A stretch of 64,000 nucleotides of DNA from JAFAXD01 sp963760435 (GTDB lineage Bacteria; Pseudomonadota; Alphaproteobacteria; Rhizobiales; Xanthobacteraceae). Below the pieces are notes generated by a model. It made no database searches and was not told where the DNA came from. It saw only the letters and a list, made by a program, of their open reading frames with translations. Location: the NCBI GenBank assembly GCA_963760435.1, contig CAVXDE010000026.1, forward strand, positions 62,001-126,000. Reading direction: 5' to 3'. A program made the translations under genes and the position numbers. Shown here piece by piece: positions 34,482 through 42,862 of this stretch (position 1 is its first letter; each line of letters begins with the position of its first letter).

Positions 34482-35579
34482 ATGACCGTACCCGTTCATC
34501 CCCTCCTTGGTCCGAACAAGCTCAAGCTCGGCGTGTTCTCCATGAACGCCGACGGCGGCTTGACGCTGACGCGCGTGCCCGAACGTTGGCCCGCGCACTG
34601 GAACGAGATCGTCGAGGTGGCCCGCATGGCGGATCGCGCCGGCATCGAGTTCCTGCTGCCGATTGCACGCTGGAAGGGGTTTGGCGGCGAAATGAACAGC
34701 CGCGAGTGGTCCTACGAGACCCTCACCTATGCGGCGGCACTCGCCGGGGTTACGGAACGCACCGGCGTGTTTGCGACCGTGCACGTACCCATGGTGCACC
34801 CGGTGTTTGCCGCGAAGGCGTTGGCGACCGTCGACCATGCCTCCAACGGGCGCGCGGGACTCAATATCGTCTGCGGCTGGAACCCGGAGGAATTCTCGCT
34901 GTTCGGCCTCGAGCTGATCGAGGAACGCTATGCGCAAGGCCTCGAGTGGTTCGAGATCATCAATCGCATCTACACGGCGACCGAGCCGTTCGACTACGAC
35001 GGCAAGTTCTATCGGCTCAAGAACGTCTCCGGCCAGCCGCGGCCGGTGCAACAACCGCGGCCCGTGACTCTGAACGCCGCATTCTCGCCGCCGGGTCGCG
35101 ACTTCGCCGCCAAGGCGGCGGACTTCCTGTTCACCGCCTTTGTCGATATCGACAAGGGCCGTGAGCACATCGAAGACATGAAACAACGCGCCGCGCGCGA
35201 GAACCGCAGCATCGGCGTGTGCACCACCACGCACGTTGTCTGTCGGCCGACGCAGACCGAGGCCGAGGATTATTACGAGCACTACGCCGTGACGATGGCC
35301 GACAATGTCAGCGTCGATCACTACATGGGCCAGAAGCAGAAATTCTCCGGCTCACATGAGGAAGAGGCCTATCGGTTGCACCGCAAACGCTTCGCCGCCG
35401 GTGCCGGCACCTACCCGATTGTCGGGTCGCCGCGGCATGTCGCCGAGGAACTGGTGAACATCAGTCAGGCCGGGTTTGCCGCCGCTACGGTGTCGTTCGT
35501 CAACTTCAAGAACGAGCTGCCGTATTTCATCGACCAGGTGATGCCGTTGTTGCGCGAAGCCGGCGTGCGCAGCTCCTGA
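34482..35579 (+). CDS. LLM-class flavin-dependent monooxygenase (RutA-like)
   Basis: 365 residues, bacterial luciferase-like TIM barrel. Motifs: EFLLPIARWKGFGGEMN, VHVPMVHPVFAAKALATVDH, and GLNIVCGWNPEEFSLFG, close to the RutA/SsuD pattern (RutA has LRGFGG and GVNLVTGWQ). Members use reduced FMN and O2 to cleave C-N, C-S or amide bonds. It lies 136 bases after the RidA-like gene and ends 2 bases from the convergent second monooxygenase/reductase, so it may belong to either pathway; substrate unknown. Confidence 0.85.
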   Translation: MTVPVHPLLGPNKLKLGVFSMNADGGLTLTRVPERWPAHWNEIVEVARMADRAGIEFLLPIARWKGFGGEMNSREWSYETLTYAAALAGVTERTGVFATVHVPMVHPVFAAKALATVDHASNGRAGLNIVCGWNPEEFSLFGLELIEERYAQGLEWFEIINRIYTATEPFDYDGKFYRLKNVSGQPRPVQQPRPVTLNAAFSPPGRDFAAKAADFLFTAFVDIDKGREHIEDMKQRAARENRSIGVCTTTHVVCRPTQTEAEDYYEHYAVTMADNVSVDHYMGQKQKFSGSHEEEAYRLHRKRFAAGAGTYPIVGSPRHVAEELVNISQAGFAAATVSFVNFKNELPYFIDQVMPLLREAGVRSS

Positions 35580-35581
35580 AT

Positions 35582-37933
35582 TTACTCCGCGGCGCGCGCC
35601 AACTCGCGCCGCTCGTCGTGCGAACGCGGCTTGGCGGCCTTGCGTAGCGCCTGCATCTCGACCTGGGCGCGCTGATAGAGCCGGAAGGCCTGGTCCTTGC
35701 CGGCCAGATAAGGCAGCGGCCAGACCTGATCGGCATGGCCGTATTCGGCTGAAGCGACCAGCGTGAAGTGCGGATTGATCAGGTGCGGCCGCGCCAGCGC
35801 CACCAGATCGGCGCGCCCAGCCGCCACGATGGTGTTGACCTGATCGGCGGTGGTGATGTTGCCGACCGCGATGGTCGGCACGCGCAGCTCGTTGCGGATC
35901 ATCTCCGAGAATGGCGTCTGAAACATGCGCCCATAAACGGGATTGGCCCAGCGCGACGTCTGCCCGGCCGAGACGTCAATGATATCGGCGCCGTGGGCGC
36001 GGAACATGGCGGCGACGATCAGCGCATCGGGGGGCGTGATGCCGTTCGCAGCCCAGTCGGTCGCCGAGATGCGCACTGAGAGCGGCTTATGGCGTGGCCA
36101 GTTGGCCCGTACCGCATCAAACACCTCGAGCGGAAAGCGCATGCGGTTCTCGAGGCTGCCGCCATACTGGTCCGTGCGCACGTTGCTGAGCGGCGAGATG
36201 AAGCCGGAGAGCAGATAGCCATGGCCGGCGTGCACCTCGATCATGTCGAAGCCGGCAAGCTCGGCGTTGCGCGCAGCCTGCGCATAATCATCGCGGACAC
36301 GTTCCATCTCGCCACGCGTGATCTCGCGTGGCAGATGCATGAAGTCGTAGAACGGCAGCGGCGACGCCGCGACCACCTCCCAGTTTTCTTCCGGCAGCGG
36401 GTGGTCCATGCCGTCCCAGCCGCGCCGGGTTGAGCCCTTGCGCCCCGAGTGCCCGAGCTGCAGGCAGAACTTGGCCGCGCTCTGCTCATGGATGAAATCG
36501 CTGATGCGCTTCCATGCCACGACCTGCGCCGGCGTATAGATGCCCGGACAGCCCGGCGTAATGCGGCCAGTTTCCGACACCGCCGTCATCTCGGCAAACA
36601 CAAGTCCGGCACCGCCCATCGCCAGCCCGCCGAGATGTACCAGGTGGAAGTCGCCCGGAATGCCGCCGGGTTTCGCCGAGTACATGTTCATGGGCGAGAC
36701 CACGACGCGGTTCTGCACCACCATCTGACCGACGCGGAACGGCGTGAACATGGGCGGCGGTGGATCATCCTGTGGAATGTCAAATCCCTGCTCCCGCACC
36801 GTTCCGGCGAACCAATGTTGTACGCGATCGACGAAGTCGGGATCGCGCAAACGCAGGTTCTCGTAGGTGACCGCCTTGGCGCGCGACAGCATGCTGAAGC
36901 ACGCCTGCACCGGCTCCATGCGCCAATAGCGCGCCGGGTTCTCGGTCCACAGCGCACTGACATTGGCGGCATACTGGGTCTTCTCCACATCCTCACGCCG
37001 CGTGCCCTGATAATGCGCCAGCGCGTCGGCGACGTTGCCTTTCGCCTCGAATGCATTGAAGAGCTGGATGGCGCCCTCCATGGCGAGCTTGGTGCCGGAG
37101 CCGATCGAGAAATGCGCGCTGTGCAGCGCATCGCCGAGCAGAACGATGTTGTTGAAGTACCAGTTCTTGTTGATGATGACGGGAAAGCGCCGCCAGTTGG
37201 AGCGATTGGCGATCAGCCGCTCGCCCTTGAGGATATGGGCCCACATCTTCTCCAGGTAAGCGACGGTCTGCACCTCATCAAGCGAGCTCAGGAACGACTC
37301 GGCTTTCGCCCAGGTGTCCTCCGGCGCCTCGATCACCCAGGTGCTCACGTTCTGTTTGTACTGATAGGTGCAAAGGTCCCAGATTCCGAACTCATTCTCG
37401 GTGAAGTAGAACGAGAACGCCGGCGTCGGCGCCGTGCTGCCGAGCCAGATGAAATGGTTGCGGCGCAGCTCGATCTGCGGCTGGAAATGCTCCGCGTAAC
37501 GGGTGCGGATCATGCTGTTGATGCCGTCGGCCGCAACGATCAGATCGGCATCGGCGAATTGATCGAGATCGTGGATCTCGGTCGAGAAATTGAGCTTCAC
37601 ACCGAGTTCCCTGCAGCGGTCCTGCAGGATCATCAGCAAGGTACGACGCTCGGTGCCGCAGAAGCCATGACCAGTCGAGCGCACCACCTCGCCATGGAAG
37701 TGGAAGTCGATCTCGTCCCAATATGAGAATTCGCGGGTGATCGCCGTGTACGACGGCCCGTCGTAGTCCATCAGGTTGTCGAGGGTCTCGTCCGAGAACA
37801 CCACGCCGAACCCGAACGTGTCGTCGCGGCGATTGCGCTCATAGACGCTGATCTCATAGCCGGGGTGACGCTTTTTCATCAGCAGGGCGAAATAGAGCCC
37901 GCCCGGGCCGCCGCCGATCACGATGATTCTCAT
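35582..37933 (-). CDS. Bifunctional aryl-CoA monooxygenase/reductase, copy 2
   Basis: 783 residues, same architecture as the protein at 26434: FAD monooxygenase half (VIGGGPGGLYFALLMK, DLIVAADGINSMIR, NIVLLGDALHSAHFSIGSG) fused to an old-yellow-enzyme half (HAGHGYLLSGF, YGGSLENRMRFP). The two copies align end to end but differ widely, so this is an old duplication rather than a recent one. The Cys of VVSPMCQYSA in copy 1 is Asn here (VVSPMNMYSA). Divergent from the winged-helix regulator at 38119. Its substrate is probably another hydroxy- or amino-aryl-CoA. Confidence 0.87.
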   Translation of the reverse strand: MRIIVIGGGPGGLYFALLMKKRHPGYEISVYERNRRDDTFGFGVVFSDETLDNLMDYDGPSYTAITREFSYWDEIDFHFHGEVVRSTGHGFCGTERRTLLMILQDRCRELGVKLNFSTEIHDLDQFADADLIVAADGINSMIRTRYAEHFQPQIELRRNHFIWLGSTAPTPAFSFYFTENEFGIWDLCTYQYKQNVSTWVIEAPEDTWAKAESFLSSLDEVQTVAYLEKMWAHILKGERLIANRSNWRRFPVIINKNWYFNNIVLLGDALHSAHFSIGSGTKLAMEGAIQLFNAFEAKGNVADALAHYQGTRREDVEKTQYAANVSALWTENPARYWRMEPVQACFSMLSRAKAVTYENLRLRDPDFVDRVQHWFAGTVREQGFDIPQDDPPPPMFTPFRVGQMVVQNRVVVSPMNMYSAKPGGIPGDFHLVHLGGLAMGGAGLVFAEMTAVSETGRITPGCPGIYTPAQVVAWKRISDFIHEQSAAKFCLQLGHSGRKGSTRRGWDGMDHPLPEENWEVVAASPLPFYDFMHLPREITRGEMERVRDDYAQAARNAELAGFDMIEVHAGHGYLLSGFISPLSNVRTDQYGGSLENRMRFPLEVFDAVRANWPRHKPLSVRISATDWAANGITPPDALIVAAMFRAHGADIIDVSAGQTSRWANPVYGRMFQTPFSEMIRNELRVPTIAVGNITTADQVNTIVAAGRADLVALARPHLINPHFTLVASAEYGHADQVWPLPYLAGKDQAFRLYQRAQVEMQALRKAAKPRSHDERRELARAAE

Positions 37934-37990
37934 GGCCTTCTCCTGCGGCGGCTCACCCGGCCCAGGCGCCCATCGCTCTCAAACCATCCT

Positions 37991-38021
37991 GTAGAATACA
38001 CTGCATTTTACGATGTAATTT
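37991..38021. promoter_or_regulatory. Candidate operator, imperfect AT-rich palindrome
   Basis: TAGAATACA ... TGTAATTTA, an imperfect 31-base inverted repeat (centre near 38006), 58 bases upstream of the copy 2 monooxygenase/reductase start. Likely site for the regulator encoded at 38119; different from the TTTAAGCTTAAA motif of the first cluster. Confidence 0.45.
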
Positions 38022-38045
38022 AGGCAAATCAAGACGAGGACAGCA

Positions 38046-38076
38046 GGGACGCGCGATTGAACATCGCGCCCGTCCC
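38046..38076 (+). promoter_or_regulatory. Hairpin in leader of regulator gene
   Basis: GGGACGCGCGAT (38046-38057) pairs with ATCGCG-cc-CGTCCC (38063-38076) with a 2-base bulge and a TGAAC loop, 42 bases before the regulator start. Could be a leader structure or a weak stop for upstream transcripts. Confidence 0.4.
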
Positions 38077-38118
38077 GGCTATCCAGAGTTTGTAAAAGGC
38101 CAAAGCCCAAGGATTCGC

Positions 38119-38667
38119 ATGTCAGCCCGCAAGGCCGCCGCCAAGGCGCGAGCCGTCGAGAAATATCCCGATCCCCCGCTCGGCCGTACCGAGCGGGAGC
38201 GCGTGTTTCTCGAATTCGAGCAGGCGCTGATCTGCGCCTCGGAGGCGTTCTACCGATTTGCCGGGATCATCCTCGGGCCCGATGGCAAGGCACATAACCT
38301 GACCGGGCATGAAAACGTGATTCTGCAGCAGTTGATGTTTCTGCCCAAACCGCGCAGCGTCAGCGATCTATCTCGCTTCACTAATCGCGACGACATCTCC
38401 AACATCCAGTACAGCCTGCGCAAGCTCGCCGCAGCCGGCCTGATCGAGAAGGTGCCCGGTACCGCCAACCGCGATACCCGTTATCGACCGACCGAGGCCG
38501 GCCGCGCGATCACGGAAGCGATGGTCGGCCGGCGCCGCGAATTACTGATTGATCCGAGCGCCAACCTGAAGGACGTGGAAGCGCAGTTGCGCGCCGCGAC
38601 CGCCGCGATGTCGCTCCTCACCGGCCTTTATGATCACGTCTCGCGGGTGCTGAGCGGCAGGTTCTAA
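38119..38667 (+). CDS. MarR-type winged-helix regulator 2
   Basis: 182 residues. A basic N-terminus, then GHENVILQQLMFLPKPRSVSDLSRFTNRDDISNIQYSLRKL with the HTH and GLIEKVPGTANRDTRYRPTEAG, a winged-helix wing in the MarR/HTH_27 style. Only distantly like regulator 1. Divergent from copy 2 of the monooxygenase/reductase and overlapping by four bases the stop of the convergent CoA transferase, so it probably governs this second aromatic set. Confidence 0.8.
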   Translation: MSARKAAAKARAVEKYPDPPLGRTERERVFLEFEQALICASEAFYRFAGIILGPDGKAHNLTGHENVILQQLMFLPKPRSVSDLSRFTNRDDISNIQYSLRKLAAAGLIEKVPGTANRDTRYRPTEAGRAITEAMVGRRRELLIDPSANLKDVEAQLRAATAAMSLLTGLYDHVSRVLSGRF

Positions 38668-39887
38668 TCCACGCCAAGCGATACCGCACTATCGAGCTCC
38701 GTCTCGACTCCGAGCACGCCGTCGCTGATCAGGCTGTCGATTACGTCCTGGTCCATACCAAGTTCGCGCGCGATTTCGCGACTGTGTTCGCCCAGACGCG
38801 GAATATCGCGGCGACACCCGAGCCGGTGGTCACCAAATTGGAGTGGCAGCGCCGGAAGGCGCGTGCGACGACCATCGGCCATCGTGACCTCGACCATGCC
38901 ACCCGGCGTGTTGAGCTGTGGATCATCAAACAATTCGTCAGGCCGCCGGATCGGCGCATAAGGCAGTTTCGCTTGCTCGCAATGCTCGATCGCTTGCGCC
39001 CGGGTGATTGTTTTGAAGAGCGCACGCAGCTGCGGAATAAGCCGCGGCCGTGCCGCCACCCGCATCGGATTGGATGTCAGCTCAGGGTCCGCAGCGAGCT
39101 CCGTCTGGTGAAAGACCTGGCAGAATGCGCGCCACTGAGTGTCCGTTACCACGCCGACAAAGATCTGCTGCGCATCCGCCGTGTCGAAGACATCGTAAAC
39201 GGCCCAGGCTGAAATCCGCTCAGGCATGGGCGCCGCCGGTTTTCCGGTCACGGCGAATTGCGCCATCGAGGTCGAAACCAGGAATGCGGAGTTCTCGTAG
39301 AGCGCGCTCTTGACGTGCTGTCCAGCGCCAGTGCGTGAGCGCTCATGCAGAGCCGCCAGTATGCCGATCACGGCGAACATCCCGCCCATCATGTCATTGA
39401 CGGGCGCACCGACGCGCAGCGGCCGGCCCGGCGGCCCAGTCATGTAGGCGAGGCCGCCCATCATCTGCACCACCTCGTCGAGCGCCGGCCGGTGTTCGTA
39501 CGGACCGGACAGAAAGCCCTTGAGCGAGCAGTAAATCAAGGCCGGATTGATTGCCTTGAGATCGTCGTAGCCGAGCCCGATCTCCTGCATGCGGCCGGGA
39601 CGAAAGTTCTCGATCAACACGTCCGCGCGCGCGATCAGGCGCTTGGCGAAATCCAGGCCCTTCTGGGCATTAACATCAAGGGCAAGGCTGCGTTTGTTGC
39701 GATTGAAGGTGATGAAGAAACCTGCACCCGCGCCCGGCAATCGACGCGTATTGTCCCCGGTTCCGACCGGTTCGATCTTGATGACATCGGCGCCCAGATC
39801 ACCGAGTGTCAGGCCACAGGTCGGCCCCATGACCATGTGTGAGAACTCGACCACGCGCACGCCATCGAGCGGCAGTTTGTCTGTCAT
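38664..39887 (-). CDS. CaiB/BaiF class III CoA transferase
   Basis: 407 residues. Formyl-CoA transferase fold: LDGVRVVEFSHMVMGPTCG, LGADVIKIEPVGTGDNTR, FNRNKRSLALDV, ADVLIENFRPGRM and the catalytic Asp region RPALDEVVQMMGG. It moves CoA between carboxylic acids without ATP. Beside copy 2 of the monooxygenase/reductase it could activate the aromatic substrate, the role a ligase plays in the first cluster. Divergent from the AhpD-like gene. Confidence 0.88.
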   Translation of the reverse strand: MTDKLPLDGVRVVEFSHMVMGPTCGLTLGDLGADVIKIEPVGTGDNTRRLPGAGAGFFITFNRNKRSLALDVNAQKGLDFAKRLIARADVLIENFRPGRMQEIGLGYDDLKAINPALIYCSLKGFLSGPYEHRPALDEVVQMMGGLAYMTGPPGRPLRVGAPVNDMMGGMFAVIGILAALHERSRTGAGQHVKSALYENSAFLVSTSMAQFAVTGKPAAPMPERISAWAVYDVFDTADAQQIFVGVVTDTQWRAFCQVFHQTELAADPELTSNPMRVAARPRLIPQLRALFKTITRAQAIEHCEQAKLPYAPIRRPDELFDDPQLNTPGGMVEVTMADGRRTRLPALPLQFGDHRLGCRRDIPRLGEHSREIARELGMDQDVIDSLISDGVLGVETELDSAVSLGVD

Positions 39888-40025
39888 GGCCTCTGCCTCC
39901 CACGTTTGTTATCAGTCAGATCGATACCTTTACCTCAGTCCTACATTCGTGCGAAAGGACGTGAGACTGTCCTGCTGCTGCCCAGCCCTTTCACATCCAA
40001 CCACAAATCCATTTCCGGGAAACGC

Positions 40026-40616
40026 ATGCCTGCCAGCAAACCAAAGCTCCGACTGCCGCCCCTTTCGGAAGACCACCTCAATCCGGCGCAGCGCGCGCTC
40101 CTTGACTCGATGCGCGCCGGCCCGCGCGGTAAAGGGGTTTCGCTCAGCGGACCGTTCGGGTGCTATATGCACGCGCCCGAGATCGGCGAGGCCATTCAGC
40201 AACTCGCCGCCTTCTGCCGCTACAAGACGCGGCTTCCGAAGCGTTTGTCTGAATTTGCCATCCTGGCGATCGGGCGCATCTGGAAGGCTCAGTTCGAGTT
40301 CCATGTTCACGCACGGGAAGCTGAAGAGGCGGGCGTGAAACCGCAGACGATCCGCGATCTCAAGGCGGGTCGTGTGCCCGCCAAGGCGCCCAAGGATGAG
40401 CGCGCGCTTTACGATTTCATCAGCGAGCTGCACCGATACCGGCGGGTATCGAACCGCACCTACGCCCGCGTTCAGAAATTGCTTGGCGACGGCGGCATTG
40501 TCGAGCTCCTGGCCATCATGGGCTCCTACACGTTGACGTGCATGGTGCTCGACACGTTTCAGGTGCCGCTCCCAGAAGGCGCGACGCTACCGTTCAAGGA
40601 ACCCGTGGTCGGATAG
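40026..40616 (+). CDS. Carboxymuconolactone decarboxylase / AhpD-like protein
   Basis: 196 residues from ATG 40026 (GGGAAA upstream). LPKRLSEFAILAIGRIWKAQFEFHVHAREAEEAGV is the CMD/AhpD helical core with its His residues, but the Cys-x-x-Cys redox pair of true AhpD is absent, so peroxidase partner activity is unlikely. Proteins of this subfamily are common in aromatic clusters with no fixed reaction. Located at the end of the second aromatic set, divergent from the CoA transferase. Confidence 0.8.
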   Translation: MPASKPKLRLPPLSEDHLNPAQRALLDSMRAGPRGKGVSLSGPFGCYMHAPEIGEAIQQLAAFCRYKTRLPKRLSEFAILAIGRIWKAQFEFHVHAREAEEAGVKPQTIRDLKAGRVPAKAPKDERALYDFISELHRYRRVSNRTYARVQKLLGDGGIVELLAIMGSYTLTCMVLDTFQVPLPEGATLPFKEPVVG

Positions 40617-40632
40617 GGCGCGACGCCGGCTC

Positions 40633-40657
40633 GCATCCGTGGGGCCGCCACGGATGC
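40633..40657. terminator. Hairpin between convergent genes
   Basis: Perfect 10-base inverted repeat GCATCCGTGG-GGCCG-CCACGGATGC midway between the AhpD-like gene (+) and the PCu(A)C gene (-). No T tract follows, so termination would be factor-assisted or weak. Confidence 0.6.
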
Positions 40658-40683
40658 TCAGTTGGTACGCGGGTCACCGCCGC

Positions 40684-41196
40684 CTACATGCCCTTCATGC
40701 CTTTCATGCCGCCTCCGGTTGGGCCGGGCGCGGCGGCGGCCGGCGTCTCGCCGACCCCGACGACGTTGTATTCGATGTCGACCGGACCGGCCTTCTCGAA
40801 CTTCAGCGTTGCTTTGACATGGTCGCCCTTGTTGAGCGGCTGCTTCAAGTCCAACATCATCACATGATAGGCGCCGGGTTTGAGCTCGACACTCTCGCCC
40901 GGCTTGATTTCGAGCCCATTCGGCACGGGACGCATCTTCATCACCCCGTTATCCATGCTCATCTCATGGATCTCGAAACGGCCGGCAACCGGCGATGAGC
41001 CGCCGACCAGGCGATCGGGGGTGGTGCCGGTGTTGGTGATCTTGAAGTAGGCGCCAGCGACCTCGGCTCCCTTCGGGGTCGCGCGCGACCAGGGTTGCGT
41101 GATTTGCAGGGCGCCCACTTTGTAGCTCATCGCGTCCTCGGCGTGAGCGAGCGTCGCGCCGAACGCGAGTGCAAGGCAGAGCAGAACAGCTTTCAT
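40684..41196 (-). CDS. PCu(A)C-type periplasmic copper chaperone
   Basis: 170 residues. Signal peptide MKAVLLCLALAFGATLAHA, then the DUF461/PCuAC fold. Copper ligands are visible in HEMSMDNGVMKM and YHVMM, the H-x-M ... M ... H-x-M arrangement that holds Cu(I). These chaperones supply copper to cytochrome oxidase CuA centres. A Met/Gly tail (GGGMKGMKGM) adds possible extra sites. Start at 41196 gives a clean signal. The next gene upstream on the same strand encodes a small Cys/His-rich protein. Confidence 0.88.
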   Translation of the reverse strand: MKAVLLCLALAFGATLAHAEDAMSYKVGALQITQPWSRATPKGAEVAGAYFKITNTGTTPDRLVGGSSPVAGRFEIHEMSMDNGVMKMRPVPNGLEIKPGESVELKPGAYHVMMLDLKQPLNKGDHVKATLKFEKAGPVDIEYNVVGVGETPAAAAPGPTGGGMKGMKGM

Positions 41197-41259
41197 TTTC
41201 AGGACTCCAGAAGATGGCACAGAGGCGCGGCGAAATGCCGGCCTGCGATCCGTAAAACG

Positions 41260-41601
41260 CTAGGTCGGCCACACCGGGGGGGCACGGGATTGCGGATGAC
41301 GCGCCTTCGGTCGTGCGAATACCTGCGTCCCAGGCAGCTGAAACTGCTGCACTGCCGGTCTTGCCTGGAACGCAGCAGCCGACGCCGATATCGGCCCGAA
41401 CAAACCAGGACAACACGTGCCCAGGCAGCAGGCATGCTCGTGCTCGCGCCCGCTCGGCGGCGCCGTGTCATCTCCCGCTCTGGAACACAACTGGGCAACA
41501 CCATCCCAGCTGTGCAGCATCGTCACCCGCGCAATCGGCTGCAGGGCCAGAATGTAGGCCGCGAAGATGGCGAGAAGCCGCCGCAAGAGTTGGCGTGACA
41601 T
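41260..41601 (-). CDS. Small Cys/His-rich membrane-anchored protein (DUF2946-like)
   Basis: 113 residues. N-terminal hydrophobic helix LLAIFAAYILALQPIA, then a short metal-site-like patch HEHACCLGTCCPG and a Pro-rich tail. Proteins with this plan, often labelled DUF2946, sit next to copper chaperones and copper-dependent oxidase factors. The neighbouring PCu(A)C gene on the same strand supports a copper role. Function not established. Confidence 0.55.
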   Translation of the reverse strand: MSRQLLRRLLAIFAAYILALQPIARVTMLHSWDGVAQLCSRAGDDTAPPSGREHEHACCLGTCCPGLFGPISASAAAFQARPAVQQFQLPGTQVFARPKARHPQSRAPPVWPT

Positions 41602-41625
41602 GATCGCATTTTAGTGGGACCATCG

Positions 41626-41955
41626 ATGCCCGAGCAACCGGAGGCTCGCGTGAGCTCGATCCACCCGAATCAAGAGAGCGCTCGTGTGGTGCCGTTCCGG
41701 CCGCGCGCCCGTTCCTCGGGGCGTAACCTTCGCTTCTCGCCGGTCAACGATCTACGCCACTACGAAGCCCACCGGGATGACGATTTCCGTCATCGGATGA
41801 TGATGAACGCGATCGCGGGGGTAATCGTGCTGCTTCTGGTCGGATGCGGGCTGTGGCTCACCGACGCCATGGTGAAGGTACGCAAAGCCCAGGATTGCGT
41901 GCTCAGCGGCCGCACCAACTGTCATGAGATCAAAATCCCGGCGACCATTCATTAA
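41626..41955 (+). CDS. Small single-span membrane protein, unknown function
   Basis: 109 residues from ATG 41626; a GTG at 41614 is possible. A polar, Arg-rich N-terminal half (RPRARSSGRNLRF) is followed by one strong membrane helix (AIAGVIVLLLVGCGLWLTDAM) and a short tail with two Cys (QDCVLSGRTNC), probably periplasmic and able to form a disulfide. I recognise it as a conserved rhizobial type without known function. It precedes the lipid A acyl operon by about 140 bases. Confidence 0.6.
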   Translation: MPEQPEARVSSIHPNQESARVVPFRPRARSSGRNLRFSPVNDLRHYEAHRDDDFRHRMMMNAIAGVIVLLLVGCGLWLTDAMVKVRKAQDCVLSGRTNCHEIKIPATIH

Positions 41956-42097
41956 CAGCCCTGCCCCCGTGCCATTGCGCTTGCGGAGACACTTGTTTAT
42001 ACGGGCCAGCACGGATGGTGCTGCCCGGCTGGGGTTGGCAGCGATTTCCCGCGCCGACACGGGTGCTTCAAAAACATAAGGCGATTAAAGGGTTACT

Positions 42098-42379
42098 ATG
42101 TCGTCGACGTTCGATACCGTGGCCAACATCATCGCCGAAACCTGTGACATCCCGCGCGACAGCATCAAGCCGGAGAGTCACGCCATCGAGGACCTGGGGA
42201 TCGACAGCCTCGATTTCCTCGATATCGCCTTTGCCATCGACAAGGCCTTTGGGATCAAGCTCCCGTTGGAGCAATGGACCCAGGAGGTCAACGACGGCAA
42301 GGCGACGACCGAGCAGTATTTCGTCCTGCAGAACCTGTGCACCCGAATCGACGGTCTTGTTGCCGCCAAGGGGGCCTGA
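42098..42379 (+). CDS. acpXL: Acyl carrier protein AcpXL
   Basis: 93 residues, longer than AcpP. The phosphopantetheine site is DLGIDSLDFLDIAFAIDK and the segment FGIKLPLEQWTQEVNDGK is characteristic of AcpXL, the dedicated carrier for the C28-type hydroxylated fatty acid of rhizobial lipid A. AAAGGG lies 5 bases before the ATG. First gene of an operon running to lpxXL in the order known from Rhizobium. Confidence 0.93.
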   Translation: MSSTFDTVANIIAETCDIPRDSIKPESHAIEDLGIDSLDFLDIAFAIDKAFGIKLPLEQWTQEVNDGKATTEQYFVLQNLCTRIDGLVAAKGA

Positions 42380-42388
42380 GCTCCCGGC

Positions 42389-42862
42389 ATGCGGATCGAG
42401 TATTTCCAACTCATCGACCGCATTGTCGATATCGACGTGGGCGGCGGGACGATCCACACCGAGGCGGCCGTTCCCCAGGAAAGCACGATTTTCGAGGGCC
42501 ACTTCCCTGGCCACCCGCTGATGCCCGGGGTGCTGCTAATCGAATCGATGGCGCAAACCGCAGGCTGGCTGATCATCGGCGTGAACAAGTTTGCCAAGAT
42601 GCCCTTCCTTGCGGCGGTGAAGGACGCCAAGCTTCGCACCTTCGTAACCCCGGGAACCGTTCTCAGCCTCAACGCCAAGCTGCTGCACGAGGGCTCGGGC
42701 TATGCCGTGACCAAGGTGGCTGCGGTCGCCAACGGCAAGGCGGTCTGCGATGCGGAGCTCACTTTCCGGGTGCTCGCTTTCCCCGACCCGAGCATGCGCA
42801 AAGCCATGGAGGAATGGGCCACACGGCTTGCGTTCCCAGTCCAGGCGCTAGCCGATGGCTGA
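42389..42862 (+). CDS. fabZXL: 3-hydroxyacyl-ACP dehydratase FabZXL
   Basis: 157 residues, hot-dog fold. FEGHFPGHPLMPGVLLIESMAQTAG contains the catalytic His (GHFPGHP) and Glu/Asp region of FabZ. It dehydrates the growing very-long chain on AcpXL. It starts 9 bases after acpXL and overlaps the following ketosynthase gene by 8 bases. Confidence 0.92.
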   Translation: MRIEYFQLIDRIVDIDVGGGTIHTEAAVPQESTIFEGHFPGHPLMPGVLLIESMAQTAGWLIIGVNKFAKMPFLAAVKDAKLRTFVTPGTVLSLNAKLLHEGSGYAVTKVAAVANGKAVCDAELTFRVLAFPDPSMRKAMEEWATRLAFPVQALADG

